Numbered from the stretch's first letter, positions 7,942-16,921 are shown. The stretch: DNA of 64,000 nucleotides from an uncultured Prevotella sp. (GCA_900771975.1 CAAGPV010000009.1:1-64000); one strand, 5' to 3'. A program made the numbers and translations. The notes: generated from the sequence alone by a model not told the origin.

Positions 7942-9066
7942 TTATTCGTTTAAAAGCATTGGCATGATGAGCATGAGAACGTCTTCGTTATCTGGCTGTT
8001 GTGCAGGTAAGACAACTCCAGCACGGGAAGGATCAGCCAATTGGATGAGAACTTCATCGCTTTCCAAGTTGCTCAGTATCTCGACAAGGCTTGAACCTTT
8101 GAAACCGATATTCATCGGCTTTCCTGTGTATTCGCATGTGATTTGCTCTTTCGCATTGGTGTTGAAATCAATATCTTGTGCGTTGAGCTGTAGCTGCCCG
8201 TTACTTATTTCGAACCGAATGAGTTGTGAAGACTCGCTTGCAAAAGGCAAAATTCTTCGTATAGAACTGAGTAATGCCTTTCTGTCTATTGAAACTTGGT
8301 TGGGATTGTCTTGTGGAATGACGCTATTATAGTTGGGGTAGCGACCTTCAATCAAACGGCAGGAAAGTATACCATCAGAAAAACTGATGTTGGCTTGCCG
8401 CTCATCAAACCGTAGAACGACGTCCCCACTTCCTTTGGTCAATACATTTTTAAGTAAGGTGGCAGGTTTTTTAGGCAAGATGAACGATGATGGAGTATCG
8501 CTTTTGATGGTGAAATTCTTGTTGCGTACCAATTTGTGACCGTCGCTGGCAACTATTGCCAAAGCTTCAGGTGTTAAATCAAAATAAATACCGTTCATCA
8601 CGGGGCGCAATTCATCTTGTGCTGTTGCAAAGATGGAACGGTTGATATTGTCGGCGAGAATGCTTGAATCTATTGTTATGGAAGTGGCATTATCGCTAAC
8701 CGGTTGTGTCTCAGGAAATTCATCTGGGTTTTGGAAAGGAAATTCATAGAAGCCATTGAGGTGGGTGAGTTTTACTTTACCTTCGTTGGTGCTAACTTCT
8801 ATCTTCAAAGGTTGCTCGGGAAGATCTTTTACGGCATCAAGAATGGTGTGGTTGTTAACTGCAAAGTTGCCTTCTCCTTCACATTCGTTCAGGTTAAGTG
8901 TTGCTTTCATTACATTCTCGCTATCAGAGGCAGTAATGGTAAGCTGATTGTTGTGTACTTCAAAGAGGAAGCTGTCAAGTATTGGCAGCGAACTTTTGCT
9001 ATTTATTACCCGGGCGAGTGTTAGCAAACGTCCGCTCAGGGCCGTACTGGAAAGGGTAAATCTCAT
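7942..9066 (-). CDS. dnaN: DNA polymerase III beta subunit (sliding clamp)
   Basis: This 374-residue beta clamp is the usual size for the family. It forms a ring that tethers DNA polymerase III and repair enzymes to DNA. The protein begins MRFTLSSTALSGRLLTLARV and contains PVMNGIYFDL and SDGHKLVRN in domain 2, and the C-terminal MLIMPMLL where E. coli ends MPMRL, part of the clamp-binding cleft. The frame extends 24 codons upstream, but those residues are not clamp-like and would pass the promoter side, so the ATG at 9064-9066 is chosen. It is the first gene of a minus-strand run of six. A strong promoter lies at 9158-9188. Confidence 0.96.
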   Translation of the reverse strand: MRFTLSSTALSGRLLTLARVINSKSSLPILDSFLFEVHNNQLTITASDSENVMKATLNLNECEGEGNFAVNNHTILDAVKDLPEQPLKIEVSTNEGKVKLTHLNGFYEFPFQNPDEFPETQPVSDNATSITIDSSILADNINRSIFATAQDELRPVMNGIYFDLTPEALAIVASDGHKLVRNKNFTIKSDTPSSFILPKKPATLLKNVLTKGSGDVVLRFDERQANISFSDGILSCRLIEGRYPNYNSVIPQDNPNQVSIDRKALLSSIRRILPFASESSQLIRFEISNGQLQLNAQDIDFNTNAKEQITCEYTGKPMNIGFKGSSLVEILSNLESDEVLIQLADPSRAGVVLPAQQPDNEDVLMLIMPMLLNE

Positions 9067-9157
9067 GCGTATTATAATTTTTAGTTTTATATTTCGTTTG
9101 AAGGTAGGCTTAATATCCCTGAATAATGATAGCCACAATCAGTCTGCCTATCTTTTG

Positions 9158-9188
9158 CAAAAATACAAAAATCCAAGCGGAAACGCAA
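9158..9188 (-). promoter_or_regulatory. dnaN promoter (-7 TATTTTTG, -33 TTG)
   Basis: On the minus strand TATTTTTG (9158-9165) matches the Bacteroidetes -7 element TAnnTTTG. A TTG at 9186-9188 lies exactly 20 bp upstream of it. The leader to the dnaN ATG is about 85 nt. A divergent, weaker element (TAATTTCG, 9229-9236 plus) may serve the DUF3127 gene. Confidence 0.7.
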
Positions 9189-9273
9189 AAATTAATTAGA
9201 AAAGTTTTTGGTTTTAGAACTATTTTAGTAATTTCGCAATCCAATAGAAAACAATCCCTTTAAGATTATAAAT

Positions 9274-9660
9274 ATGGAATTACAAGGTAAAATTATAGTA
9301 GCGATGGATCCACGTAGTGGTGTTTCAAAAACGTCGGGTAACGAGTGGAAGAGCCAATCGTTTGTTTTAGAGACCCATGACCAGTATCCCCGTAAAATGG
9401 TTTTTGACGTTTTCGGCGCTGACCGTATAGCACAGTTCAACATACAACCTGGTGGTGAATACATCGTTCAGTTTGATATTGATGCCCATGAGTACAATGG
9501 TCGTTGGTTTAACAATATCCGTGCTTATGCCGTTCGTCCTATAGATGCAGCCGTGGCTAATACAAGTGTTAGCCCTACTGCTACAACTACAGCATCTACT
9601 CTTGCCGATACTCCGGTTATGAATTCGGATGGGGAGAGTACTGATGACCTGCCTTTCTAA
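9274..9660 (+). CDS. DUF3127 family protein (OB-fold-like)
   Basis: This 128-residue protein starts MELQGKIIVAMDPRSGVSKT and contains EWKSQSFVLET and the block YPRKMVFDVFG. These are features of the Bacteroidetes DUF3127 family, which is predicted to adopt an OB-fold like single-stranded DNA-binding proteins. Residues about 95-128 form a low-complexity Thr/Ala/Ser linker that ends in DDLPF, an acidic-hydrophobic tip like the C-terminus of SSB (DDDIPF). An SSB-like tip is consistent with docking replication or repair proteins, and the gene is divergent from dnaN. Actual DNA binding is inferred. Confidence 0.85.
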   Translation: MELQGKIIVAMDPRSGVSKTSGNEWKSQSFVLETHDQYPRKMVFDVFGADRIAQFNIQPGGEYIVQFDIDAHEYNGRWFNNIRAYAVRPIDAAVANTSVSPTATTTASTLADTPVMNSDGESTDDLPF

Positions 9661-9690
9661 GAAAATAAAATAAGTGTATCTAAAGTTTTA

Positions 9691-9724
9691 AAGTGTGCCA
9701 ATGTCAGAATTGGCACACTTTTTT
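9691..9724 (+). terminator. Rho-independent terminator after DUF3127 gene
   Basis: AAGTGTGCCAAT (9691-9702) pairs perfectly with ATTGGCACACTT (9709-9720) around a six-base loop, followed by a T-run (9719-9724). It is a textbook intrinsic terminator. Confidence 0.93.
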
Positions 9725-9793
9725 ATTCTTATTTGCCTGCCTTCTGCAGAAAAAAGATGGGTCAGTAATGTCGTTTAGAACCCAATTGAAACC

Positions 9794-9874
9794 AAAACCA
9801 GCCTTATCACCTCTTAAAAGCCTATGTTTTAGGAGCTAAAACCCTGTGTTTTAGAAGGTGATAAGGCCGGTTTT
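9794..9874. repeat. Intergenic palindromic repeat, copy A
   Basis: Outer arms AAAACC(A/G)GCCTTATCACC... (from 9794) and ...GGTGATAAGGCCGGTTTT (to 9874) are near-perfect inverted repeats of about 26 bp. Between them lies an inner palindrome TTTTAGgagCTAAAA with the word CCTATGTTTTAG. Related copies are at 26341-26385 and 57147-57215. It sits just past the PafA gene's 3' end. Confidence 0.75.
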
Positions 9875-9895
9875 AAAAGCCAATTCGTAAGTTGC

Positions 9896-11368
9896 TTATT
9901 TTAAGCTCTTTGCATGACCGATGCAAGCATCAGGATTCTGCAAGTGTAAAAGTGAACAAACGGTAGGGGCAATGTCTACTATTTTAGTAGGTTCATATGA
10001 AGCCCCATGTTGTATGTGCCATCCCATAAGAATAAAAGGAATGTGGGTGTCATAGGCAAATGGTTGTCCGTGGGTAGTTCCGCGATAGGTAGGAGAATCC
10101 GGGGCTCCATAGACTTGAGGACGGGTAACAACCGTAATCTCGCCGCTGCGTCCGCGGAAATACCCATTGATAAGCCGCTCTTTTATTTCTGCGGGAATAG
10201 GTGCTTCCCCCAACTTTTCGTTGTCTACAACATAGAGATATTTACTGTCTTTCTTGAGATAGTCTATAGAAGCATCTATCAAGTCTTGTTTGTTTAGGTG
10301 AAATTGTTCTATAAGATCGTCATAAAAAAAGAATTGGTAGTTGTCTTCGCCCATAACGGGACCTTTCGTCATGTTGAACTTTTGGCACAAGTAGCTATTT
10401 AGCTCGCTTACACTTTTGTCATAGTCCCATGCACCGGAAGGAATGCGATGTTGTTTCAGAAAGTTGTAGTTGTGGCTACCACCGTGATCTGCTGTAAGAA
10501 AGACCAAATAGTTGCCCTGCCCAATTTCTTTGTCGAGTGTGGAAAGAAATGTGGCGAGGTCTTGGTCAAGTTGCATATAGACATCATGTATCTCTTTGCC
10601 ACGTGTGGAATATTCGTGACCTATTGCATCAGTAGAACTTATACTTACAGAGAGCATGTCTGTGGCGCCATGTTGGCCCAACTGTTCGTTCTTGAGCGCT
10701 TGTTCTGCCATGCGGAAGGTCATGGTGACACCTAAGTTGGATGTTTTGATGTTGAATCCCGGTTTTTGTTGGTTCTCTTTATTGAATTTCTGAACCCATT
10801 TCGGTAGGGTGTTCATGTAGAAACTGCTTGATACAAAATGGCCGGCACTTGTGTCCCACCAATATGCAGCAGTTGCACTATGCCCACCAGGAAGAATGGC
10901 AGCTCGGTCTTTTAGGGCAATACTTATGACGCGTGAGCCAAAATTGGTTGCAAGTCTCAACTCGTCACCAATGGTAGTGCTTAACATTCGGCGTGGAGAC
11001 ATTTTTCCCTCTTTGCTATTCGAGCCGACACTTTGTACTGTGGTGTCAGTACAACAATAGACATTTTTGTCGTCTTGGTAAAAATAATTGCCTGCTATGC
11101 CGTGAAGAGCGGGTATGCTACCTGTATAAACACTGGTATGCCCAATGGCGGTAACGCTTGGGGCGTAATTGATTTGAGTGTCGTTGAAGCTAAAACCTTC
11201 ATTGAGAAGACGTTTTAGTCCACCTTCTCCAAATTCGTTTTGAAAGTAATATAAGTAATCCCATCTCATTTGGTCTACTACGATACCTACTACGAGCTTG
11301 GGACGTTCTACTTGGGCTGTGGCCAATGTTGCTATGAAAAGCAAAAGAAAAGTAAAAAACTTTTTCAT
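9896..11368 (-). CDS. Alkaline phosphatase family protein, PafA-like
   Basis: This 490-residue exported metal-dependent phosphomonoesterase has a signal peptide (about residues 1-18, ending ATA). Metal and catalytic features of the alkaline phosphatase superfamily are visible: VVDQMRWDY (metal Asp32), YAPSVTAIGHTSVYTG with nucleophile Thr73 (PafA uses Thr rather than Ser), HGIAGNYFY (the Asn that contacts phosphate), SSTDAIGHEYS, TADHGGSHN, and a late His in THGQPFAYDTH. The open frame has 37 extra codons upstream with no leader character, so the ATG before KKFFTFLLL is preferred. It is monocistronic, with repeat copy A at its 3' side. It probably releases phosphate in the periplasm. Substrate range is not readable. 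Confidence 0.88.
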   Translation of the reverse strand: MKKFFTFLLLFIATLATAQVERPKLVVGIVVDQMRWDYLYYFQNEFGEGGLKRLLNEGFSFNDTQINYAPSVTAIGHTSVYTGSIPALHGIAGNYFYQDDKNVYCCTDTTVQSVGSNSKEGKMSPRRMLSTTIGDELRLATNFGSRVISIALKDRAAILPGGHSATAAYWWDTSAGHFVSSSFYMNTLPKWVQKFNKENQQKPGFNIKTSNLGVTMTFRMAEQALKNEQLGQHGATDMLSVSISSTDAIGHEYSTRGKEIHDVYMQLDQDLATFLSTLDKEIGQGNYLVFLTADHGGSHNYNFLKQHRIPSGAWDYDKSVSELNSYLCQKFNMTKGPVMGEDNYQFFFYDDLIEQFHLNKQDLIDASIDYLKKDSKYLYVVDNEKLGEAPIPAEIKERLINGYFRGRSGEITVVTRPQVYGAPDSPTYRGTTHGQPFAYDTHIPFILMGWHIQHGASYEPTKIVDIAPTVCSLLHLQNPDACIGHAKSLK

Positions 11369-11549
11369 AAGATATAATGTTGTATTTGTCTTAACTAGTC
11401 GCAAAGATACGAAAAATTGGATTGAAGCCAAAGGAAACGAAAGGCAATAAGCGATTATAGATGGTATTATTCGCAACAATGTTATAACTATTTCATTCTT
11501 ATAAAAAATATTTCCTCATGGAGAAGCCCTTTGTTTAATGGAAAAAATG

Positions 11550-11557
11550 TATCTTTG
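11550..11557 (+). promoter_or_regulatory. -7 element TATCTTTG upstream of pectate lyase
   Basis: TATCTTTG fits TAnnTTTG and lies 37 bp before the pectate lyase ATG. A TTTG about 17 bp upstream could be the -33 element, though that spacing is slightly short. Confidence 0.6.
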
Positions 11558-11593
11558 CATCTAAATATTTAATAACTTTATTTCTACTAATCA

Positions 11594-13291
11594 ATGATTA
11601 AACCTTTATTTTTGGCATTTTGCGGACTTCTTGCAACAAGCTCTGTGTCTGCTCAAGAACTACAACCGGCTTTCCCAGGGGCGGAAGGCTTTGGACGCTA
11701 TGTGACAGGAGGACGTGGAGGAAACGTTTTTCATGTTACTAATTTGAATGATTCTGGTGAAGGCTCTTTACGTTGGGCTTTGTCACAAGCAGGAATTAAG
11801 ACGATTGTTTTTGATGTTTCGGGAACCATAGAGTTGAAATCGAAACTAAACATACCTTCAAATACCACCATAGCAGGACAAACCGCACCAGGTGATGGTA
11901 TATGTGTAGCCGACTATCCGTGTGCAATTAATGGAAATAACGTGATTGTTAGGTATATGCGTTTCCGCTTGGGAAACGACTATGTTACAACAAATGGAGC
12001 GGACGGTTGGGACGGCTTCGGGGCTTTGGACAAGAATAACTATATTATTGACCACTGTTCTGTAAGTTGGAGTATTGACGAATGTCTCTCGTGTATAGGA
12101 GGTAAAAACATAACTGTGCAATGGTGTATTTCTGCACAAAGCCTGCGTCATGCCGGCCATACGAAAGGCAACCACGGCTATGGAGGCAATTGGGGTGGCT
12201 CTGGCGCTTCTTTCCATCATAACCTCATGATTCATCATGAAAGTCGCACCCCACGTCTTGGGCCTCGTTATACGACTCAATTGGATGAACGTATGGATAT
12301 GCGAAACAATGTGATTTACAATTGGACAGGTAACGGTGTGTATGGTGGAGAGGCTATGACGATAAACATAGTCAACAATTACTATAAGCCAGGCCCTGGT
12401 AGCCCTTCAGGTGTTAAGGGAATGCGTATAGCAGCAGTAAATTTGCGCACCACCAAATATGTTACGCAGTACACAGCATACAAACCTACCGAACATATTT
12501 GGGGGAAATTTTTTGTTGATGGAAACGTTAACACCAAATATTCTCAGGTGACGGAAGACAACTGGACGTATGGTATGTACAATCAGATTAGCAATTCGGA
12601 CAACGATAACCTTTATACGGCGGTGGCCAAGGATACGATGCGGCTCAGAAGCCCAATGCCCTTCCCGCATACCACTACCCATTCGGCAGATGTCGCTTAC
12701 GAGAAAGTATTGGCTTATGCTGGTGCATCTCTTCATAGGGATAGCCATGATGCCTTGATGGTTAGTGACTGTAGGGATGGAATAGCTACCTATACAGGTG
12801 ATTATTATGAAAAGAAAGCTACGTCTCCAACAGAAGGAAAGAAAAATGCTGCGGGTATAATCAATTCGCCATATGATAACAAACCTGCTGGCGCGGATGA
12901 CAACTGGTCTCCTTGGCCGACTTTAACATCCAATATACCACCCGTTGACACAGACGGGGATGGAATACCAGACAGTTGGGAAGAAGAACATGGGTTGGAT
13001 CCGAATAATGCCGAAGATGGAAAAATTGTGGCGGAAGATGGTTATACCAATTTGGAACATTATCTTAATTCTTTGGTCGAAGACATTACTGAGGCCCAAC
13101 TTGCAGATGGGACAATAGAAGGTTATGATGCAACTACGGCAATTTCAGATTTGGTAACTGCTCCTGTGAGAGCAACCAATAACCTTTATTCTGTGAGTGG
13201 AACACTATTAAAACGCAATGCTTCGGTTGAAGATATTGCAAATCAGCCAAAAGGTATTTACATCTTTAATGGGAAAAAGTATGTAAAGTAA
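11594..13291 (+). CDS. Secreted pectate lyase, polysaccharide lyase family 1 type
   Basis: This 565-residue protein has a signal peptide (about residues 1-20, ending VSA) and the Bacteroidetes pectate-lyase opening FPGAEGFGRYVTGGRGG. A right-handed beta-helix follows with typical turns: FDVSGTIELKSKLNIPSNTT, GKNITVQWCIS, and Asn ladders such as MDMRNNVIYNW. Near residue 455 there is a calcium-binding-type stretch (DTDGDGIPDSWEEEHGLDP) like thrombospondin type 3 repeats. The last about 45 residues (NLYSVSGTLL ... GIYIFNGKKYVK) look like a Bacteroidetes C-terminal sorting or anchoring tail. It cleaves polygalacturonate by beta-elimination. No SusC/SusD genes flank it. uxaC and the DUF4861 gene elsewhere in the window fit pectin use. 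Confidence 0.88.
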   Translation: MIKPLFLAFCGLLATSSVSAQELQPAFPGAEGFGRYVTGGRGGNVFHVTNLNDSGEGSLRWALSQAGIKTIVFDVSGTIELKSKLNIPSNTTIAGQTAPGDGICVADYPCAINGNNVIVRYMRFRLGNDYVTTNGADGWDGFGALDKNNYIIDHCSVSWSIDECLSCIGGKNITVQWCISAQSLRHAGHTKGNHGYGGNWGGSGASFHHNLMIHHESRTPRLGPRYTTQLDERMDMRNNVIYNWTGNGVYGGEAMTINIVNNYYKPGPGSPSGVKGMRIAAVNLRTTKYVTQYTAYKPTEHIWGKFFVDGNVNTKYSQVTEDNWTYGMYNQISNSDNDNLYTAVAKDTMRLRSPMPFPHTTTHSADVAYEKVLAYAGASLHRDSHDALMVSDCRDGIATYTGDYYEKKATSPTEGKKNAAGIINSPYDNKPAGADDNWSPWPTLTSNIPPVDTDGDGIPDSWEEEHGLDPNNAEDGKIVAEDGYTNLEHYLNSLVEDITEAQLADGTIEGYDATTAISDLVTAPVRATNNLYSVSGTLLKRNASVEDIANQPKGIYIFNGKKYVK

Positions 13292-13308
13292 GTAATAACC
13301 CAATTATC

Positions 13309-13352
13309 AACCCCCATTACTTAAGTTGATTTGACTTAAAGTAATGGGGGTT
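13309..13352. terminator. Bidirectional hairpin between pectate lyase and rluA-type gene
   Basis: AACCCCCATTACTTAAGT (from 13309) pairs with ACTTAAAGTAATGGGGGTT (to 13352), 18 bp with a single bulged A. It sits between convergent genes. No long T-run follows on either side, so it may be a weak terminator or an mRNA-stabilising end. Confidence 0.7.
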
Positions 13353-13382
13353 GGTATTATGGAGAAATCCTGTATAAACAGA

Positions 13383-14057
13383 TTATTTGACAGGACAGAG
13401 GGCTTTCCAAAGGTTATCATCAGGTGTTTTGGCTATTATGGAAATTGGTTGGTGGGATACCGGATGTATGAACTCTACCTTTCTGGAAAGAAGCGATATG
13501 CTTCCATCGGGATTGGAACGAGGGGCACCATACTTTAAATCTCCTTTAATAGGACAACCTATCTTGGAAAGTTGACACCTTATTTGGTGATGTCGGCCTG
13601 TTTTCAGATGCACTTCCAATAAGAAGTAACGCTCAGAATGGCCAATGACACAATAGTCTAAGATGGCTTTTTTGCTTTTTGCAACTTCGTGGTCATAGGC
13701 ATAACTCTTGTTTTGCTTTTCGTTTCTGACAAGCCAATGGGTAAGGGTGGCTTGTGGAGGGATAGGGGCTTTTGGGACAATGGTCCAATAGGTTTTCTTG
13801 ATTTCCCCATCACGAAACATATTCCCTAATCGGGATAGAGCCTTAGAGGTCTTGGCAAAAACAACCAATCCTGCTACCGGACGGTCCAAACGATGAACTA
13901 CACCAAGAAAAACATTACCAGGCTTGGCATATTTTTCCTTTATCCAAGCTTTTACAAAATCAGAGAGGGGCTTGTCTCCAGTTTTGTCTCCTTGGACAAT
14001 TTCCCCACTCTGCTTGTTTACAATAATGATATGATTGTCTTCGTAGACGACTTCCAT
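13383..14057 (-). CDS. RluA-family pseudouridine synthase
   Basis: This 224-residue enzyme converts uridines to pseudouridine in structured RNA. The catalytic motif is HRLDRP (residues 55-60, Asp58 nucleophile). Further family blocks are NKQSGEIVQ near the start and LKTGRHHQIRCQLSKIGCPIKGDLKYGA (motif III region). No S4 domain precedes the catalytic core, so it is of the short RluA/TruC-like kind. The frame opens at a TTG two codons earlier, but the ATG at 14055-14057 is chosen. It starts 12 bp after fabG and is likely co-transcribed with it. The RNA target is not deducible. Confidence 0.9.
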   Translation of the reverse strand: MEVVYEDNHIIIVNKQSGEIVQGDKTGDKPLSDFVKAWIKEKYAKPGNVFLGVVHRLDRPVAGLVVFAKTSKALSRLGNMFRDGEIKKTYWTIVPKAPIPPQATLTHWLVRNEKQNKSYAYDHEVAKSKKAILDYCVIGHSERYFLLEVHLKTGRHHQIRCQLSKIGCPIKGDLKYGAPRSNPDGSISLLSRKVEFIHPVSHQPISIIAKTPDDNLWKALCPVK

Positions 14058-14069
14058 CGTCAATATCTA

Positions 14070-14822
14070 TTACATATTCATACCACCATCTACCTGAATC
14101 ACTTGCCCGCTAACATAACTTGACAAGTCGGAAGCCAGATAAACAGCTGTGTTTGCGATGTCGTCAACATTGCCACCACGGCGCAAAGGAATTTTGTTGA
14201 TCCATTCTTTGCGGATATTCTCAGGAAGAGCTTGTGTCATGGCTGTGTCTATGAATCCTGGCGCAATGGCATTGGCACGAATGCCTTTAGGACCCATTTC
14301 CTGTCCAATACTCTTGGCCAAAGCTATCAAGCCAGCCTTAGAAGCGGCGTAGTTGGCTTGTCCAGCATTTCCATGAACACCCACAACAGAGGCCATGTTG
14401 ATGATAGAACCTTTGCGCTGACGCATCATGACGGGAACGCAAGCGTGGATAAAATTGAAAGCAGACTTCAAGTTAACAGCAATTACTGCATCCCATTGAG
14501 CTTCTGTCATGCGAAGCATGAGACCATCTTTTGTGATACCAGCGTTGTTGACCAAAATGTCTATAGATCCAAATTCTTCTTTAACTTGCTTTACAACATC
14601 CTCGGTTTGAGCAAAGTCTGCGGCATTCGAGGCATAACCTTTTGCTTTAACGCCTTTAGCGGCTATTTCGCGCTCGGTGGCCAACCCTCCATGCTCTTCA
14701 TCGATGAAAAGGTCTGTGAAAGCAATGTTTGCTCCTTCTTCTGCAAATTTCAAGGCGATAGCTTTTCCGATACCGCGAGCTGCACCCGTAATAAGTGCAG
14801 TTTTACCTGTTAATAATCCCAT
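14070..14822 (-). CDS. fabG: 3-oxoacyl-[acyl-carrier-protein] reductase
   Basis: This 250-residue classical short-chain dehydrogenase does the NADPH-dependent ketoreduction of fatty acid elongation. The cofactor motif TGAARGIG is at residues 12-19 and NNAG at 92-95. The catalytic Ser145-Tyr158-Lys162 lie in NMASVVG and YAASK. PGFIDTAMT and the C-terminal VDGGMNM are typical of FabG. It lies between a TetR regulator and rluA in one transcript. Many SDRs look alike, but the motif set and length favour FabG. Confidence 0.92.
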   Translation of the reverse strand: MGLLTGKTALITGAARGIGKAIALKFAEEGANIAFTDLFIDEEHGGLATEREIAAKGVKAKGYASNAADFAQTEDVVKQVKEEFGSIDILVNNAGITKDGLMLRMTEAQWDAVIAVNLKSAFNFIHACVPVMMRQRKGSIINMASVVGVHGNAGQANYAASKAGLIALAKSIGQEMGPKGIRANAIAPGFIDTAMTQALPENIRKEWINKIPLRRGGNVDDIANTAVYLASDLSSYVSGQVIQVDGGMNM

Positions 14823-14871
14823 TTTTTTGAATATTTTTAATTCGTAATCTGTTTGTTTTATTTCTTTTTAT

Positions 14872-15465
14872 TTATTTGATACCGCTTTTACCTAAAGCGC
14901 CATAGACCACTTTGGCTACTAAAGGACGGCTGGTTTCCTCGGTAAGCCCATGACCTAATCGCCCATAGATAAATGGAACCTCAAGCCCCTTAATGCAATA
15001 GTGGGTTATGTCGGCAACAAGTTCTACGTTGTCTATGTCAAATTCTCCGTCAGCTTTAGCATCAGAATAAACCTTCCTAAAAAGCTCAATCTCGTCTTCA
15101 TCAAAGTTTTTTCTAACTTTTTCAACCATCCAAATATTCCGAAAAAACTCAGCCCTGAGATTTCCGTTACGCACAACGGTTTCGCGAATCATACTTAAAT
15201 GAGTGTAGATGAGCTCTATGATTTTGTCTTGAGGGCTTATCTTTTTTGCAGCCACTTCGTCCAACTTGTCTGACAGACGTTCAAGTTCTGTTTCAATAAC
15301 GGCATAATAAACATCTTCCTTGCTTTTAAAATAGGTATAAAGGGTACGACGACCTTTTCCTGAAGCCTTTGCGATGTCATTCATGGTTGTGTTGGCAATA
15401 CCGTTTTTGGCAAAGAGTTGACGGGCAACATCAACTAAGTTTTGGCGAGTTTTGGATATAGACAT
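14872..15465 (-). CDS. TetR/AcrR-family transcriptional regulator
   Basis: This 197-residue regulator has an N-terminal helix-turn-helix (about residues 8-50: ARQLFAKNG, TMNDIAKASGKGRRTLYTYF, KEDVYYAV), the standard TetR DNA-binding unit. A helical ligand-binding domain follows. The longer frame adds 17 codons, but the ATG before SISKTRQN fits the family. It precedes fabG by 49 bp on the same strand and probably controls the tetR-fabG-rluA unit, perhaps in response to an acyl ligand. That last point is inference. An AT-rich 280-bp intergenic region separates it from tRNA-Met and must hold its operator. I see no clear palindrome in it. Confidence 0.88.
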   Translation of the reverse strand: MSISKTRQNLVDVARQLFAKNGIANTTMNDIAKASGKGRRTLYTYFKSKEDVYYAVIETELERLSDKLDEVAAKKISPQDKIIELIYTHLSMIRETVVRNGNLRAEFFRNIWMVEKVRKNFDEDEIELFRKVYSDAKADGEFDIDNVELVADITHYCIKGLEVPFIYGRLGHGLTEETSRPLVAKVVYGALGKSGIK

Positions 15466-15680
15466 AGTAAAACCTTTTAGTTTTAGGATATTGCACAACG
15501 TGTAACTCCTGTGCAAAATTAAATAGTTTTCTTTGAATGACCAAATTTTCAGGTTTTAAATTCAATTACGATTATTATCTTATTATAATATATATAAGGT
15601 GTTTCTGGCTTAAATGTTTGTTTCAAAGTAGCCGTTATTGTTAATAGGATGTTAAATTTTAAAATATATATGAGAAAGTT

Positions 15681-15711
15681 TTGGCTGCTTCAGAAGAAAG
15701 TAGTACCTTTG
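15681..15711 (+). promoter_or_regulatory. Promoter of initiator tRNA gene
   Basis: TTG at 15681-15683 (within TTTTGG) and TACCTTTG at 15704-15711 are separated by 20 bp, an excellent Bacteroidetes -33/-7 pair. The tRNA begins 38 bp downstream. Confidence 0.78.
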
Positions 15712-15748
15712 CACTCGCAAAAACGGAAAGACTGTTATTCAAGAATAT

Positions 15749-15821
15749 CGCGGAGTGGAGCAGTTGGTAGCTCGCCAGGCTCATAACCTGGAGGTCGCAC
15801 GTTCGAGTCCTGCCTCCGCAA
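15749..15821 (+). tRNA. Initiator tRNA-fMet (anticodon CAT)
   Basis: This is a cloverleaf with acceptor CGCGGAG/CTCCGCA, in which base 1 (C) faces base 72 (A). That unpaired C1-A72 is the hallmark of bacterial initiator tRNA, needed for formylation. The anticodon loop CTCATAA lies on stem CCAGG/CCTGG, so the usual three G-C pairs next to the loop are only two, with A29-U41 as the third. The T arm carries TTCGAGT with one C-C mismatch in its stem. CCA is not encoded. Confidence 0.95.
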
Positions 15822-15827
15822 CTAAAG

Positions 15828-15869
15828 AAACTCGGAAGTTTAATAGAAAATAACTTCCGAGTTTTTATT
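15828..15869 (+). terminator. Rho-independent terminator after tRNA-fMet
   Basis: AAACTCGGAAGTT (15828-15840) pairs perfectly with AACTTCCGAGTTT (15852-15864), followed by TTATTTTAT. Confidence 0.93.
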
Positions 15870-15956
15870 TTATCATATCCTAATAACCTTAGCTGACACG
15901 AGGTAGTTATATTGGCTTTATGACCATCATCTTAATTTAGGCTTTAATAGCGATTA

Positions 15957-15994
15957 TATGCCACCTTTGATTTTTTTCTTTCAAAGGTGGCATA
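15957..15994. terminator. Hairpin at the 3' side of the outer-membrane protein gene
   Basis: TATGCCACCTTTGA (15957-15970) and TCAAAGGTGGCATA (15981-15994) are perfect 14-bp inverted repeats around a T-rich loop. It lies about 40 bp past the stop of the minus-strand gene ending at 16037 and may end that transcript, although no strong T-run follows on that strand. Confidence 0.68.
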
Positions 15995-16036
15995 AAGGCA
16001 TTAACATCCTCTCAGGATTGTTTTAAAGGAACAAAA

Positions 16037-16921
16037 TTAGAACATAAAGCCGATGGAAAGACTTTTGAATTTCAAACCGTAGCCGGATTGAAGGACGTTA
16101 CAAGGACTGTATTTTACATAGAAGTCCATGATTGGGGTGCTTATCGTTCCCATGAAATCGACTGTAATTGGTGTTGGATGGATATTCTTAGCCATCTCTT
16201 TTTTCTTGTCTCCGTCCAACTTGTATTTTGTCTTGATACTTGCATAGGCGTTGAAGTTCAAGATCGGTCCGAGTGAAAATCCAAAGTTACGTGCTTGATA
16301 TTGGTATCTGATAGGGAAGTTGAGGCTGTATACCTTGATGCGTGAAAATTTAGGAGATGTCCCTTCAGGGAGTCTCTCTATGATGTTCATGTCTTCTTGG
16401 TCCTTTTTAAAAATGTATTGGCCTTCCATACGGTAGTTTCGCCAGTCGAAGCCCAATCCAAAGGAGAAGATATGGTTGTTTCTCCACGGTCTCCATTCAT
16501 AGTCGAAGAAAAACCACAACTCTGCCGAATTGCCCATACTTAAATCTGCAGGTTTCGGCATTCCAGGTCCGTTGGAGAATCCAATACACCAATGTATGTT
16601 CAGCTCGTAGGATGATGGCTTGCCGGAGGTGTTAGGCTGAAATAGTCTCGGCCGTCCAAACCCAATGGTGAAGTCGCCCTTGTTGATGCTTGAACTACCG
16701 ACATAGTTGGAGTCAACAATCTGTAACGTGTTTGAATAAGCGTAGTTGGGGTCGTCTTTCTCTCCTTCAACGAGAATGTGCTGAAGTGAGTCTGTTGTGA
16801 TAATAGTAACTTTGTTCGGTTTCTCAACCACTAAAGTGTCGCCACCGGTTATTGGATTGGCGAGCAATTCGAGTGGCAAGAGCAAAATCATTGAGATTAA
16901 ACTTAATTTTTTAATTTTCAT
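16037..16921 (-). CDS. Predicted outer-membrane beta-barrel protein
   Basis: This 294-residue protein has a signal peptide (about residues 1-21, ending LLA). The mature part shows alternating polar/hydrophobic strands rich in Tyr, Trp and Phe (for example ELWFFFDYEWRPWR, FSFGLGFDWRNYRMEG). It ends in SLSIGFMF, a terminal aromatic of the kind recognised by the BAM machinery. It is the last gene of the ECF sigma cassette, 88 bp after the small exported protein. I cannot assign a specific family or cargo. The cassette suggests it belongs to an envelope-stress or surface-remodelling response. Confidence 0.72.
   Translation of the reverse strand: MKIKKLSLISMILLLPLELLANPITGGDTLVVEKPNKVTIITTDSLQHILVEGEKDDPNYAYSNTLQIVDSNYVGSSSINKGDFTIGFGRPRLFQPNTSGKPSSYELNIHWCIGFSNGPGMPKPADLSMGNSAELWFFFDYEWRPWRNNHIFSFGLGFDWRNYRMEGQYIFKKDQEDMNIIERLPEGTSPKFSRIKVYSLNFPIRYQYQARNFGFSLGPILNFNAYASIKTKYKLDGDKKKEMAKNIHPTPITVDFMGTISTPIMDFYVKYSPCNVLQSGYGLKFKSLSIGFMF

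Noticed and set aside
11858..12748. Two open frames antisense to the pectate lyase
   Set aside because: They lie inside a well-supported gene and their sequences look like reverse-strand shadows of beta-helix coding.
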